NCBI RefSeq assembly: GCF_000710915.1
Contig: NZ_BAUA01000009.1
Span: forward strand, 40,558-104,557
From: Nocardia brasiliensis IFM 10847
GTDB taxonomy: Bacteria > Actinomycetota > Actinomycetes > Mycobacteriales > Mycobacteriaceae
Length of the DNA: 64,000 nucleotides
Direction of reading: 5' to 3'
Shown here: in pieces, positions 1-11,600 of the stretch
Layout of the letters: each line of letters starts with the position of its first letter
Position numbering within the stretch: position 1 is the stretch's first letter
Notes under the pieces: generated by a model
The model's input: the letters and a program-made list of their open reading frames with translations, nothing else
Told to the model about the DNA's origin: nothing
The model's database searches: none
Program-made: the position numbers and the translations under genes

Positions 1-278
1 ATGATGGACGCCCGGACCGCGGCGGCGTCCCGCACGACGTCGTACCCGGCCACGAGTGCCCGCCCCGCATCCGGCTTGGTGAGCGTGGAGAGCACCGACA
101 CCGTGGTGGTCTTGCCCGCGCCGTTCGGGCCGAGCACGCCGAGCACACTGCCCTTCGGCACCTCGAAACTGATGCCGCGCAACGCTTTCACCTCGCCGAA
201 CGACTTCTCCACGCCCTCGACGACGATCGCGGTATCGGCCGAAGCCGTGCCCGCCGCCGTATCCCTGCTCGAATTCAC
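1..278 (-). CDS. ABC transporter ATP-binding protein, DrrA type (partial, N-terminus only)
   Basis: Only the first ~92 codons are present; the gene continues beyond the left edge. The start is a GTG at 278 preceded by a purine-rich GGACGGAGAG site. The visible part reads VEGVEKSFGEVKALRGISF, then Walker A GPNGAGKTTT, then TLTKPDAGRALVAGYDV, which is the pattern of daunorubicin-resistance (DrrA) type ATPases of ABC-2 exporters. It lies 116 bases downstream of nbtC on the same strand, so it may be the first gene of an exporter serving the siderophore pathway. That role is inferred from position only. The Walker B and signature motifs lie outside the window, so the substrate cannot be judged. 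Confidence 0.85.
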   Translation of the reverse strand, partial: MNSSRDTAAGTASADTAIVVEGVEKSFGEVKALRGISFEVPKGSVLGVLGPNGAGKTTTVSVLSTLTKPDAGRALVAGYDVVRDAAAVRASI

Positions 279-394
279 CGTGCTGCTCTCCGTCCTTGCT
301 GCGTACGAATCGTCGTTGATGCCTGTGAATCCCGATCAGGGCGGACCCGGCCAGCGCCGAGTCCGCCCGTTGTCTACCTGCCCGAGCCGGGCGA

Positions 395-3300
395 TCAGCC
401 GAGCAATGTCACCACCTCGTCGAGGGACGCGCCGCCCAGTATCGCGGTGACCGGCAGCTCACGCTGCAGTTCGACCTCGATGCGCTTGCGTAAGTCCAAC
501 GCCTGCAACGAATCCAGTCCGAGGGCGACGAGTGGCACGGAGCCGTCGATGGTCTCGGTGGTGTCCATGCCCATCACCGCGCGCAGCGCGAACCGCACCT
601 GCTCGGCGGTGTCCGGTGCGGCGACCTGAACGGCGACGGGCTGGGGCTCTGGCGCCACGGGCGCCGGGGCCGGATCGGCCGGTACTTCGCCCTGCTCCGC
701 CGGTAGGTCGCCGAGATCCAGCGTGCTGAACAACGGGTCGAATCCGAAGGCGGAGAACAAGGTAGCGAGCCGGTCCCAGTCCGCGGTCGCGATGATGACG
801 TTCTCCGCGCGCGTGGTGACGCCCGCGGCGATCGCGCTCGCGGGTTCCATCGGCCGCAGGCCGGTGCCGCTGATCGCCGCCAGCGCGTCCGCCTGATCCG
901 CGCCGACCGCACGCCACAGACCCCACTGCACCGACGTGCTCGCGATGCCCTGGCTGCGGTGCCGCGCCGCTGCCGCGTCGAGCATGCGGTTCACCGCGGC
1001 GTAGGCCATGTGGCCGCGACCGCCGATGGTGGCCGACAGCGACGAGCACAGCACGACACGGCCGTTCGGCGTGCGCGGGAAGTGCTGGACCAGGTGCTCG
1101 AGTGCGACGACCTTCGGGGCCGCCGCCTCGCGCACCGACGCGGGCGTGAGTTCGGCGGCCGCGACGTAGTCGACGGCCGCGTGCACGATCAAATCCGCTG
1201 GTGTCGAACGATATTCGTCGGCCAGCGCGCGCACCGCCGCCTCGTCGGTGACATCGCAGCGCCGCACGACCACCTCGGTGGCACCGAGCTGTCTGATCTG
1301 CTCGATCCGCGCGAGTGCGGTGGCGGCACCGCCCGACCTGCTCAGCAAGGTGATCCGGCCGGCGCCGTCGCGGGCGAAGCGCTCGCAGAAGTCCAGCCCC
1401 AGTTTGCCGGTTCCGCCGACGATCACGACCTCACGCAGGTCGTCCGCGCCGAGTGGCGACACGGTCGAGACATCTTCGGCGACGAGCCGTTTCGCGTAGA
1501 CGCCGCCGTCGCGCAGTGCCAGCTCCGGCTCCCGTGCGGTGTGCAACGCCACCATGAGCGCCTTGGCCGTGTCCGGAAGCGACCGACCGGCAGCGAGATC
1601 CACGTGCCGGAAGGAGACGCCGAGGTGATCGGCGGCCAGGCACCGGAACCCGGCATGGGCGGCCGCGTGGAACAGATTCGGGACATCGGCCTCGAGCACT
1701 TGTTCGCCGCCGACGGTCACCAGCCATACGTCCCGCACCCCGTCGAGCCGGGGCAACCGCGCGCGATCGCCCAGGAATTCGGCGAGTTCGGCCACCGCGG
1801 CGTCGGTCGTCGGGTCGTCGAGTTCCGGCAGTACGACGACCGCGGTATCGAAAGCCGTTCCGGCACTGTGGGTAGCTGCCTCGGGATCGACGATCGTCAC
1901 CCCGTGCAGCGCGGCGGCGTCCCGCAGCGCCGCGACCAACTCGGCGCTGCGACCATCGTGATCGAGCACCGCCATGGTGCGCGGCGGCACCAGGGCCCGG
2001 CTGCGCAAGCGCACCCACTGCTCGACGATGCGCTGCGCGGGGACCGTACGCTGCCCGGCCACGGCGGAACTCGGTGCGGCAGTACCGGTGTTCGGTGCGG
2101 CAGTCCGCACCGCTGTGTGGTCGTAGGCCGCCCACAGGTGCTTCGGGTTCATCTGCGTATTCGGGAAGTCGAGCAGCGGCAGCCGCGGCGCGCCTGCCGA
2201 ATCCGTACGCAGCGCGGACCAGTCGTAGCCGAGATCGCTCACCGCGACGAGTCCGAGATTGCGGGTGAACTCGCGCAGATCGGTGGCCGTCCGGCGCGAG
2301 GTGCCGATCGTCTGGAAGTCGCGCTGCTGCGCGACGGCGCTCAGGTTCTCCTGTACCGCGAGGAAAAGGGCCGGATGGTCGGCGATTTCGAGGTAGGTGT
2401 CGACGCCGCGTTCGGCCGCCAGCGCGATCGCCAGATCGAACCGGACCCGGTTGCGCAGGTTCCAGTACCAGTAGTCGCCCACCGGCAGATCGGGTGTGAT
2501 CGCCGTGCCCAAAGTGGAACCGATGCATTCGATCTCGGTCGCGGTGAACTCCGGACGATCCAGTTTGGCGGCCAGCGAGTTGTCCAGGAAGCTGTCCCGG
2601 AACTCGGTCACCACGGAGGTGTGCGCGGGGTAGCCGACGCGAATCTCCTTGGCGAACTTGCCTTCCGCGGTCAGATCGGCGACCACCTGTGCGACCGTAC
2701 GGCGCTCGCCGCCGATGGCGAGCACGTGCGGGGAATTGATCACCGACAGCTCGGCCCAGCCGGAGTGCCGCGCCAGGATGGCCTCGCATTCCTCGCGATC
2801 CACGCCGACGACGGCCATCGAGTACTTGTCTTCGCGGTCTTCCTGTTTGGCGATCGTGTCCACCAGACCACCGCGCAGCGTCACCACCCGCACGGCGTCG
2901 GCCAGCGTGATCACGCCGGACACCACACCGGCGGCGAGTTCGCCCTGACTGTGCCCGACGGTGACCCCCGGAACCACACCGGCCGCGCGCCACATCGCGG
3001 CGAGACCGACCATCTGCATGAACAGCGCGGGCTGCACGACACGCAGCAGGTTATGGCCCGGCTCCGATTCGGCGAGCAGGTAGGACCGCGGCGACAGCTC
3101 GAACAGGTCCTGGAAGACCTCTTCCGCCTCGTCCACCGCGGCGCGGTAGGCGGGCGAGTTCTCGTAGAACATCCGGCCCATGCCCGCGTATTGGCTGCCC
3201 TGGCCAGGGAAGATGTAGCCGATCTTGCGAGTCTTGGCGGCACTCCCGGTCGTGATGACGGCCGCGTGCGGCTCGCCCGCCGCGACGGCGCGCAACGCTT

Positions 3301-3514
3301 CGACCAGCTCGGTGCGCTCGGTGACCATGGCCAGCGCGCGATACCGCCGCGCCACCCGGGTCCGGAACAGCATGTCGGCCACCTGATCCGGGCCCACCGT
3401 GGGATGCGCCTCGAGGTAGGACAGGATGGCCGCGGCTTCGCGGCGCAACGAGTCGGGCGCGTCCGAGGACAGCAGCACCGGGATGCTGCCGTCCGGCAAA
3501 CGATGGCTAGACAT
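395..3514 (-). CDS. nbtC: Nocobactin-type polyketide synthase NbtC (AT-KR-ACP)
   Basis: This 1039-residue type I PKS subunit resembles mycobactin MbtD. The acyltransferase starts near residue 100 (FPGQGSQ at 102-108) and has its nucleophile in GHSQGE (Ser189). A ketoreductase follows at about 690-870, with the NADPH loop GGTGKLG and the catalytic Ser/Tyr/Asn region SSLSATIGGRGHMAYAAVN. The C-terminal ACP carries the phosphopantetheine serine in LGLDSLQALDL. It has no ketosynthase of its own; that is the separate NbtB, whose stop overlaps this start by 8 bases, so the two are probably co-translated. Together they should make the beta-hydroxy acid linking the two halves of the siderophore. A GGAGGAG ribosome site precedes the ATG. 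The extender unit is not predicted. Confidence 0.9.
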   Translation of the reverse strand: MSSHRLPDGSIPVLLSSDAPDSLRREAAAILSYLEAHPTVGPDQVADMLFRTRVARRYRALAMVTERTELVEALRAVAAGEPHAAVITTGSAAKTRKIGYIFPGQGSQYAGMGRMFYENSPAYRAAVDEAEEVFQDLFELSPRSYLLAESEPGHNLLRVVQPALFMQMVGLAAMWRAAGVVPGVTVGHSQGELAAGVVSGVITLADAVRVVTLRGGLVDTIAKQEDREDKYSMAVVGVDREECEAILARHSGWAELSVINSPHVLAIGGERRTVAQVVADLTAEGKFAKEIRVGYPAHTSVVTEFRDSFLDNSLAAKLDRPEFTATEIECIGSTLGTAITPDLPVGDYWYWNLRNRVRFDLAIALAAERGVDTYLEIADHPALFLAVQENLSAVAQQRDFQTIGTSRRTATDLREFTRNLGLVAVSDLGYDWSALRTDSAGAPRLPLLDFPNTQMNPKHLWAAYDHTAVRTAAPNTGTAAPSSAVAGQRTVPAQRIVEQWVRLRSRALVPPRTMAVLDHDGRSAELVAALRDAAALHGVTIVDPEAATHSAGTAFDTAVVVLPELDDPTTDAAVAELAEFLGDRARLPRLDGVRDVWLVTVGGEQVLEADVPNLFHAAAHAGFRCLAADHLGVSFRHVDLAAGRSLPDTAKALMVALHTAREPELALRDGGVYAKRLVAEDVSTVSPLGADDLREVVIVGGTGKLGLDFCERFARDGAGRITLLSRSGGAATALARIEQIRQLGATEVVVRRCDVTDEAAVRALADEYRSTPADLIVHAAVDYVAAAELTPASVREAAAPKVVALEHLVQHFPRTPNGRVVLCSSLSATIGGRGHMAYAAVNRMLDAAAARHRSQGIASTSVQWGLWRAVGADQADALAAISGTGLRPMEPASAIAAGVTTRAENVIIATADWDRLATLFSAFGFDPLFSTLDLGDLPAEQGEVPADPAPAPVAPEPQPVAVQVAAPDTAEQVRFALRAVMGMDTTETIDGSVPLVALGLDSLQALDLRKRIEVELQRELPVTAILGGASLDEVVTLLG

Positions 3515-4835
3515 GGATCTCCTCCTCCAGCACGGGCATCGCGATGACCGCGTGCGCGTTCGTGCCCGCGACGCCGAATGACGAGACGGCGCCGTAGCGC
3601 ACTCCGTCGTGGGGCGTCCATTCCGCCAACCGATCGGCCAGGCGCAGCCCGGACTTCGCCCAATCCAGCTGTGTGGTCGGGTTTTCCGTGTGCCTGGTCG
3701 GAGCGATCTGTCCGTGCAAACCGCTCAGCAGCACCTTGATCAGGCCGAGCATGCCCGCGGCGGCCTGCGCGTGACCGAGGTTCGATTTGACCGAACCGAG
3801 CAGCGGACGGCGGTCGCCCTCACTCGCCGCACCGTAAACCTCTGCCAGCGCGGTCAATTCGAGTGGATCGCCGACCGCCGTGCCGGTGCCGTGCCCCTCG
3901 ATCATGCCCACCAGCTCCGCCGGGATACCCGCGGCACGCACCGTTTTCGCGATCAGCTGCGCCTGCGCGTCCGCGCTGGGCACCGCGATGGGTGCGCCCG
4001 CGCCGTTATGGTTCACCCGGGTGGCCAGAATCCGCCCGTAAACCCGGTGGCCGAGCTCTCTGGCACGCGATTCACGTTCCAGCACAACGACACCCGCGCC
4101 CTCACCCCAGAGCGTGCCCAGGGCGTCCGCCGAATACGGTTTGCACTGTCCGTCCGTGGACAGCGCGTTGGCCTTGGCGAATTCGAAGAAGCCGGCGAGC
4201 GAGCCCAGCACGCAGACACCGCCGGCCAAGGCCCAGTCGCATTCCCCGTTGCGGATCGCCGACGCGGCGAGGTGTACCGCGGACAGCGATGACGCGCACG
4301 CGGTGTCCACCGTCATCGACGGACCGGACAATCCGAGGGCATGTGAGATCCGTCCGGCCACCGCGCCCAGCGCGGCGCCGGTCGCCCGATATCCGGTGTG
4401 CTCGTTGGCCTCGTCGCCGCGCGGGCCGTACTCGGTGTAGGAAGCGCCCATGTAGCAACCGATTTCCGCACCGGCCAGGCTCGCCGGGTTGATGCCCGCG
4501 TTCTCCAGCGCTCGCCACGCCACCCGCAGCGCCACCCGCTGCTGCGGATCCATCGCCACGGCCTCACGCGGCGTGATGCCGAAGAACATCGGGTCGAACT
4601 CGGCCGCGCCGTCGAGGAATCCGCCCGCGTCGCGTACCTGGCTCCAGCCCTCGGTGCCGGACGCGGCCATCAGCTGCTCGATCGGCCACTGCCGGTCACG
4701 CGGAAACGGACCGATCAGGTCGCGCGATTCGGCCAGCGCGGACCAATATCCGGCCAGGGTGTCGATGCCGCCCGGCGCCTCTACCGCCAAGCCCGTCACG
4801 ACGATCGGGTCGTCATCGATCCGCTGTGCGCTCAT
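3507..4835 (-). CDS. nbtB: Nocobactin-type ketosynthase NbtB
   Basis: This is a free-standing beta-ketoacyl synthase of 442 residues, equivalent to mycobactin MbtC. The full catalytic triad is visible: the acyl-binding cysteine in VDTACASSL (Cys180), the first histidine in EGHGTGTAVGDP and the second in NLGHAQAAAG. It should condense the carrier-bound starter with the malonyl-type unit loaded by NbtC. The ATG overlaps the stop of the upstream thioesterase (ATGA), and its own stop lies inside the start of nbtC, so TE-KS-AT/KR/ACP form one translationally coupled block. KS and AT-KR-ACP on two proteins is typical of the mycobactin/nocobactin family and not a sign of damage. Confidence 0.9.
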   Translation of the reverse strand: MSAQRIDDDPIVVTGLAVEAPGGIDTLAGYWSALAESRDLIGPFPRDRQWPIEQLMAASGTEGWSQVRDAGGFLDGAAEFDPMFFGITPREAVAMDPQQRVALRVAWRALENAGINPASLAGAEIGCYMGASYTEYGPRGDEANEHTGYRATGAALGAVAGRISHALGLSGPSMTVDTACASSLSAVHLAASAIRNGECDWALAGGVCVLGSLAGFFEFAKANALSTDGQCKPYSADALGTLWGEGAGVVVLERESRARELGHRVYGRILATRVNHNGAGAPIAVPSADAQAQLIAKTVRAAGIPAELVGMIEGHGTGTAVGDPLELTALAEVYGAASEGDRRPLLGSVKSNLGHAQAAAGMLGLIKVLLSGLHGQIAPTRHTENPTTQLDWAKSGLRLADRLAEWTPHDGVRYGAVSSFGVAGTNAHAVIAMPVLEEEIHV

Positions 4836-5596
4836 CGGGTCGCCTCCGCCGAAACCAGCTCGGCGGACAGAATTTCCGCGATGCCCTCGACATGATCGTT
4901 GAGATAGAAGTGCCCGCCGTCGAACATCGTCACCGCCAGTTTCTGCTCGGTGTGCTGCTGCCAGGCGAACAGATCGCCGATACCGACGAACTCGTCCTCG
5001 CTGCCGCCCATCACATGGATGCCGGTGCCGACGGTGACGTCCTTGCCGCAGGAGTAGGCGTCGAACGCGCGGTAGTCACCCTTCAACGCGGGCAACGCCA
5101 TACGCATCAGCTCGCGATTCGCCAGCAGGTCGGCGCCGGTGCCCTGCAGGCCGCCCACGTGATCGAGCAGTTCGTCGTCCTCGGTCGGGTGCGGTGGCAT
5201 ATCGGCGACCTGCCACGGTGCGCAGGCGCCGGAGACGCCGAGTAGCCGGACGGGCACGCCCGCGGCGTCGGCCAGCCGGGCGAATTCGAAGGCGACCATG
5301 GTGCCCATGCTGTGGCCGAAGATAGTGATCGGCACGCCCCGGTTGAATGGCGACCGCGCGAATTCCTCGAACGCGTCCGCAGCGGTCTCCTGAATGGTCT
5401 CGCGCACCGGTTCCTGCGCCCGATCCTGGCGGCCGGGGTATTGCAGCAGCACCACATCGAAATTCGTGCTCAGGGCCTTGGAGAAGGGTCGGTACGTCGA
5501 GGCGCCGCCGCCCGCGTGCGGACAGATCACCAGTGGTGGGTTGTCCGCGGACCGCGGTTTGTGAAACTTTCGGATCCAGCCCGGTGTACTAGCCAT
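4832..5596 (-). CDS. nbtA: Type II thioesterase NbtA-like
   Basis: This 254-residue alpha/beta hydrolase belongs to the GrsT/TesA/MbtT family of stand-alone thioesterases. The N-terminus has the family hallmark LVICPHAGGGASTYRPF, the nucleophile is in GHSMGT (about Ser96), and the catalytic histidine is in GGHFYLNDH near the C-terminus. Such enzymes remove wrong or stalled acyl groups from NRPS/PKS carrier proteins; some also release product. The start was set at the ATG at 5596, which has AGGAG nine bases upstream, rather than an in-frame codon 27 bases earlier. It sits 36 bases after the C-A-PCP-E-C NRPS and overlaps nbtB by four bases. The symbol follows the nocobactin cluster by position and is less certain than the function. 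Confidence 0.85.
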   Translation of the reverse strand: MASTPGWIRKFHKPRSADNPPLVICPHAGGGASTYRPFSKALSTNFDVVLLQYPGRQDRAQEPVRETIQETAADAFEEFARSPFNRGVPITIFGHSMGTMVAFEFARLADAAGVPVRLLGVSGACAPWQVADMPPHPTEDDELLDHVGGLQGTGADLLANRELMRMALPALKGDYRAFDAYSCGKDVTVGTGIHVMGGSEDEFVGIGDLFAWQQHTEQKLAVTMFDGGHFYLNDHVEGIAEILSAELVSAEATR

Positions 5597-5632
5597 TACT
5601 TGATCTCCTGCCTGGCACCGCAACGCGGTGCG

Positions 5633-8600
5633 TCACTGCCACATCCGTCGCATGACCAACATCCCCAGGTCCGAATCGTCGAGAACCTCGGTGTCGCCGA
5701 TGCGGTGATCGGCATCCTCGGCGATGGCGCGCAGAGTGTTGGTGAAAGCGGACTCGATGATCTGAACGTCGTTGTCGTCGAAGGAGTCCTCGGCGTAGAA
5801 GACGACGACCTGAAGGGGTTCGCCGGGGAACAGCAGGTCCGCGGGGAAGATCATGATCAGCAGCGCGTTGTCGGTGGCGCCACGGCCTTCGAACGACACC
5901 AGCTCCAGTTGCTCCGCGCCGAGCAGCCGCACCAGTTCGTCGCGGCCCGACGGATAGGACTGGAACACGAACATGCTGTCGAACAGCCTGCGCGCGCCCG
6001 CGGCCCGATTCGCCGAGGTGAGGCGGTACTGCTGGAATTCCATGAGTTCGGCCCGCCGGCGCTGCACATCGGTGAGCCGGTCTCGCCAACTCTGCTCGGC
6101 GGGTAGCTCGATGGCGACCGGCACGGTGTTCACGAAGCAGCCGATCGCGTTGTCGACCTCGTCCAGATCGGCCGGACGGCCCGATACCACCTCGCCGAAA
6201 ACCGCTGCGTCGCCGCCGGTCACGTAGCGCAGCACGTTGGCCCAGGCCAGCTGGCAGATCGCGCTGAAGGTGGTGCCGGCCGTCGCGGCCAGCTCGGTCA
6301 ATGCGTCGGCGACCGCGGCGTCGACCGGGAAGCGGTGCGCCACCGGCACTTCGGAGCCACCCGGCACCCGGTTCGGTGCCACCACACAGGGCTGCACGCC
6401 GGCCAGGTATTCGTTCCACACGGCCTCGGTCGCCTGTTCCCGGTCCTCGGTGAGCCGCAAGAACTCGGCGAAAGTGGCCGGGTTGCCCAGGGGTTCGGCG
6501 GTGCCGCCGCTGGCGTAGTCCGCGAAGATCTCGCGCGGCAGCAGCTGTCCGGACCAGCCGTCGGTGAGGATGTGATGCGAGGCGAGCACCAGCATGTGCT
6601 CCCCCGCCGGCAGGTGCACCACGGTAGCCCGCATCAACGGCCCACGCGACAGATCGAACACACCCGCCTGATCGGCGTCGAGGAATTCCAGCAGCCGCTC
6701 CTGGGCGTCCGGCTTCGACGCGAAATCGACCTCCTCGACCAGGAATTCCATCCGCTCGGCGACGACGGCGTACGGCTGCCCGGCGTGCGACACCGAAATG
6801 GCGACGCGCAGGTTCGGATACCGATTCAGCACGTTGTTCAGCGAACGAGTCAGTCGCGCCACGTCGAGCGCGCCGCGCACGGTGATGGTGGTCTGCACCG
6901 TGTAGGCGTCGCGTCCCGCGCTGCTGATCGCCGTGAAATACAGCCCGGCCTGCAGGGGCGCAAGGGGATACACGTCCGCGTAGCGGCCGTAGAGCGACTG
7001 CCAGCGGTCGAGATCGAGCTGCGTCACGTCGCGCGCCAGTACGTCGCTCGGGGTCAAGCGTCGCGCGGGGTCCTCGCGCACGGTTTTCGCCAGCTCACGC
7101 AACGCGCCGGTCCACAGATCGGCCAGTTCCCGAACGTCCTGCTCGGACAACGGGCCCGACGGGTACCGGAACGACGCCCGCAGCACCGGATCGTCGTTGT
7201 CCAGCAACGCGACGGTGTTGATGTCGAGCAGCGCGGGCGCGGGCATGGTCGCATCGGCATGGCCGCCGAGGTAGCCGAATTCCGGTGCGGCGTCCCATTC
7301 CTGGACCCGGCCCGCCGCGTCGGGGACGGCAAACCGGCCCATGTAGTTGAAGCTGAGCTGCGGCGGCGCGGCGGCGGCCAGTTGCGGCGCGGTGTCGGTG
7401 TTCAGCCGCCGCAGCAGACCCCAGCCGATGCCCGAATCGGGTACCGCGCGCAGCTGCTCCTTGACGGCCTTGACCGCACCGACCATGTCCGGCTCGGCCG
7501 CAACGGTGAGCGCGACCGGATAGGCGGTGGTGAACCAGCCGACCGCATTCGCGAGATCGACTCCGGCGAAGAGGGTTTCGACGCGACCGTGCCGCTCCAT
7601 GGTGAGTTTGACCGGGTCGGCGTCGCGCTCGCGCGCCTGCCGGAACTGCCGGGTCGCCACGGCAAGCGCGGCCACCTGGATGTCGAGGAAGTCGCAGCCG
7701 AAGGCCTGCGCCGCGGTGGTCATCAGGTAGTGCGTGTCGGCGGTGTCCAGCTCCGCGGTGACCTCGCGCACCGTTGCCACGGTGTCCACGGCGGCATCGA
7801 ACGCGCGGTCGCCGAGCAGCGGATCGGCGCTGTCCGCGATCGCCTGCCACCACGGCAACGTCTCGACCACCGAGTCCGCCTGGGCCAACTGGACCAACCC
7901 GGTATTCCAGGCCTGCACCGACGTACCCAGGTCGGCCGCCGAAAGTTCTTCGGCCGCCCAGAGTCTGCGCAGGTCCTCATGGATGACGCGCCACGAGACG
8001 CCGTCGACCACGAGATGGTGCAGCACCAGCAGCAAGCGTCCGGCGGTGTCATCGTCGGTGTGCACCCAGGCCGCACCGACCATCCGGCCCGCCGCGGGAT
8101 CCAGTTCCTCGGCGATTCGGCGCAGTTGCTCGTTCAGTACGTCGGTCGCAGTCGATTCCCATGTGGCACGGACGATTTCGATGTCGTGCAGGACGGGTCG
8201 GGCGAACGGCTCGTCCGCGTGCGGCACGTAGTACGCCGTCCGGCCGTCCGGCCCGGTCGCCAAGCGGGCGCGCAGCAGCGGATGCCGGTCGATCAGCCCG
8301 TCGAGCATCGCGCTGAGCCGCGCGAGCGTGCTGCCTGCCGGGGTCACCACCGCCGTCGCCTGGCTGTAAGCGGCGTAGTCGGTGCTCTGTTCGGTCAGCA
8401 GGGTCGCAATCGGGTTCAGCGGAATCCAGCCGGTGCCGTCGCCGGATTCGACCAGTGCGGGCGCGGTCGACAGGTCGAGCGGTTCGGTGGCGGCGGCGAT
8501 GAGCGCGATGGTGCGCGCCGCGAACAGCGCGCTGGTGCTGATCAACAGGCCGCGCTTCTTGAGGGCCGAGGCCATCCGGATCGCACTGATGGAATCGCCG

Positions 8601-11600
8601 CCGAGCGCCAGGAAATCGTCGTCGGCGCCGAGCTCGACCTGCGCGGTGAGCCCGAGGACCTGCCGGATCACCTCGGCGACCGCCTGCTCGGCCGGATCAC
8701 GCAGCGCCCGCCCGCGACCGGTGTCGCCGCCGAGATCCGGCACCGGAAGCGCCTTGCGGTCCAGCTTTCCGTTCGCGGTTAGCGGCAGCGCCGCCAATTT
8801 CACCAGCGCCGTGGGGATCATGTATTCGGGCAGCCGATCGGCCAGGAAAACCCTGATGTCCCCGGCATTCTCGGCCTCGGCACCGGACTCGAACGCCGAT
8901 CCGGCCTCGGGCACATAGTAGGCGACCAGTGCCGCGTCGCTGTCGCGGTTGATCGCGATCGCCGCGGCCGCGGCGATGCCCGGCACCTGGCGCAGCACCG
9001 AGCCGACCTCGCCGAGTTCGATGCGGTGACCGCGCACCTTGACCTGATCGTCGATCCGGCCGAGATACTCCATGCTGCCGCTGGGATGCCAGCGCACCAC
9101 ATCGCCGGTGCGGTACATCCGCGCGCCGGGTTCGTCGGCGAACGGGCAGGCGACGAAGGTCGCCGCGCTCAGATCGGATCGGTGGTGGTAGCCCTGAGCG
9201 AGTTGCACTCCGCCCAAATACAATTCACCGGTCACCCCGGGCGGCACCTGCCGCAGCCGATCGTCGAGCACGTAGACCGTCGAATTCCATTCCGGTTGGC
9301 CGATCAGCGCCGACCGGAACTCCGCGGGCTTTGCCAGTGCGCCCGCGAAGTTCTCGTGCATCAGGTCCATGGCGGCCTCGGTCGGCCCGTAGAGGCCCAG
9401 GACGGTGCCGCCGAACACCCGGCTCGCCTCCTCCACCAGCGGTGGCGGCACCGCCTCGCCCCCGAGGTAGACGAAGCGCATGGACTGCAGGCGGGCCGGA
9501 TCGGGCTCGGCGTCGAGGAAGGCCCGGGTCACGCTGGGCACCAACGAGATCTGGGTGATCTGGTGCCGATCGATGATGCCCGCCAGCGCCTCCACATCGG
9601 CCTGCCACCAATCCGGCGGCGGCAGCACCGTGGCCGAGCCGGTGCACAGCGCGTTGACCAGTTCGAAGACCGAGACGTCGAAGCCGATCGGCGCCTTCTG
9701 CAGGATGCGCTCCGCGCCGAAGCCCAGGTAGTCGCGCATCCACTGGACATGGTTGACGACGCCGCGGTGGTGGTTCACCACGCCCTTGGGCCTGCCGGTG
9801 GTGCCCGAGGTGTACAGCAGGTAGGCGGCGTCGAACGGATGGATCGGGCGCACGAGTTCGTCGGCCCGGATCGCGCTGTCGTCGAGCTGCGCCGCGGCCG
9901 CGCGCTCCGCCTCGTCGGCGAGGTCCAGGATCGGCACTCCCGCAATGCATTCCGGGTCGAGCGACCGCTCGGGACGCGCCGAGCGAACCAGCAGGGCGGG
10001 TTCCGCGTCGCGGAGCATGAACTCGATCCGATCGGCGGGGTAGCTCGGATCGATCGGGACGTAGACGGCGCCGGTGCGCAGCACCGCCGCGAACACCACG
10101 GGCAGCCATTCACTGCGCTCGGCGAAGACGCCGACCCGATCGCCCGCGCGCACCCCGCGTTCGAGCAGCCGCCGGGCGAAACGGTTCACCCGCGCGTCGA
10201 ATTCGGTGTAGGTCAGCTCCAGCTCGCCGAAGATCACCGCGACCCGATCGGGGTACCGCCGCGCGGATTCACGAATCATCGCGTCGACGCTGTCCGCCGC
10301 GATCGGCACCGCAGCACCGCGCGACCAGCTCTGCACCGCGGCGCGATCGGCCGCGCTCAGCACGAGCAGATCGTCCACCCGGCGCTCCGCCGTGGCGGCG
10401 GCCAGCGTCTGGTCGATGTAGTCGTGCAGCCGCTCGATCGTCGACTCGTCGAAAAGATCGGTCCGATAGGTGATCTGCACGTCGACCCGGTCGCTGTGCA
10501 GGAATGCCTCCACGGCGATCGGCAGCAGCGAGGCGCCGTGGTCGGCCAGCTGCCAGCTGGTGACCGCGCCGGGCAGCTGCGGTCCGTCGATCTTCTGATC
10601 CAGGAACAGCACCATGGTGTCGAACAGCGCGGAGCCCACATTGCCGGTCGCGCGGTTGATCGCGCGCACCACGCCCTCCTGCGGGAAGTTCTTGTGCCGG
10701 AACGCTTCCGTGGTCACCGCACGCACATAGCCGACCAGCTCGGCGAAGGTGCCGGTCGAACCCGCGCCCTCCCCCAGCGGGTTCAGCCGCAGCGGGAGCA
10801 TGTTGCTGAAATTGCCGATCAGCAGTTCCATACCGGTTTCTTCGCGGTTGGCGACCGTGGTCCCGATCACGATGTCGGCTTGACCGGTAACCTGGCGCAA
10901 CGCAACGTAATACGCGGCGAGGAACACCGAGAACGGCGTCGTGCGCAGCGCCGCGCTGAGGTTGCGCAGGTTGGCGTCCGCCGCCGCACCGAGCAGCCGG
11001 TCGAGACGGCTACCGGTTTCGGTGACCAGCGCGGGACGCCGGTTGTACGGCAGCGGCAGCTCGGGCACCTCGCCGTCGAAGCGACTCGCCCAGAACTCGC
11101 TGTCCACACGGTGATCGGCGGTCTCGAAGCGGTCCTGCTCCCACTCCGCGAAGTCGGCGACCTGACGACGCAGCGGCTCGACGGTGATCGCGCCGGTCAG
11201 CGCCTCGCGATAGAACCGCTCGACGTCCTTCGACAGCGCGGGCAGAGTCATGCCGTCCCAGGCGATGTGCTGGATCACGACGATGACGACCAGCCTGCGC
11301 GCGTCGACGCGCACGAAATCGAGCCGCATGGACGACTCGTTCGACAGGTCGAAGGTCTCGTGCGCGGCTGCCGCGACCCGAGCGTCGAGGGTGCGCTGCG
11401 CCTCCTCGGCCACGAGACCGGTCAGGTCGAATTCGCGGACCCGGGGCGCGAGTTCGGGATGAATGCGCTGGTAGGGGTTGCCGTGCTCGTCGTTGTGATA
11501 GGTGGTGCGCAGCACCTCGTGCCGCTGCACCAGGGCCAGAAAGGCTTGTCGCAGTGCGTCGTCGACGACCTCGCCCGCGAAGGTCAGCGCCAGGCACAGG

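Noticed and set aside
959..3547. Long plus-strand open frame antisense to nbtC
   Set aside because: Its composition (Arg/His/Gln-rich, no domains) is the usual antisense shadow of a high-GC coding gene. The minus-strand PKS is clearly real.
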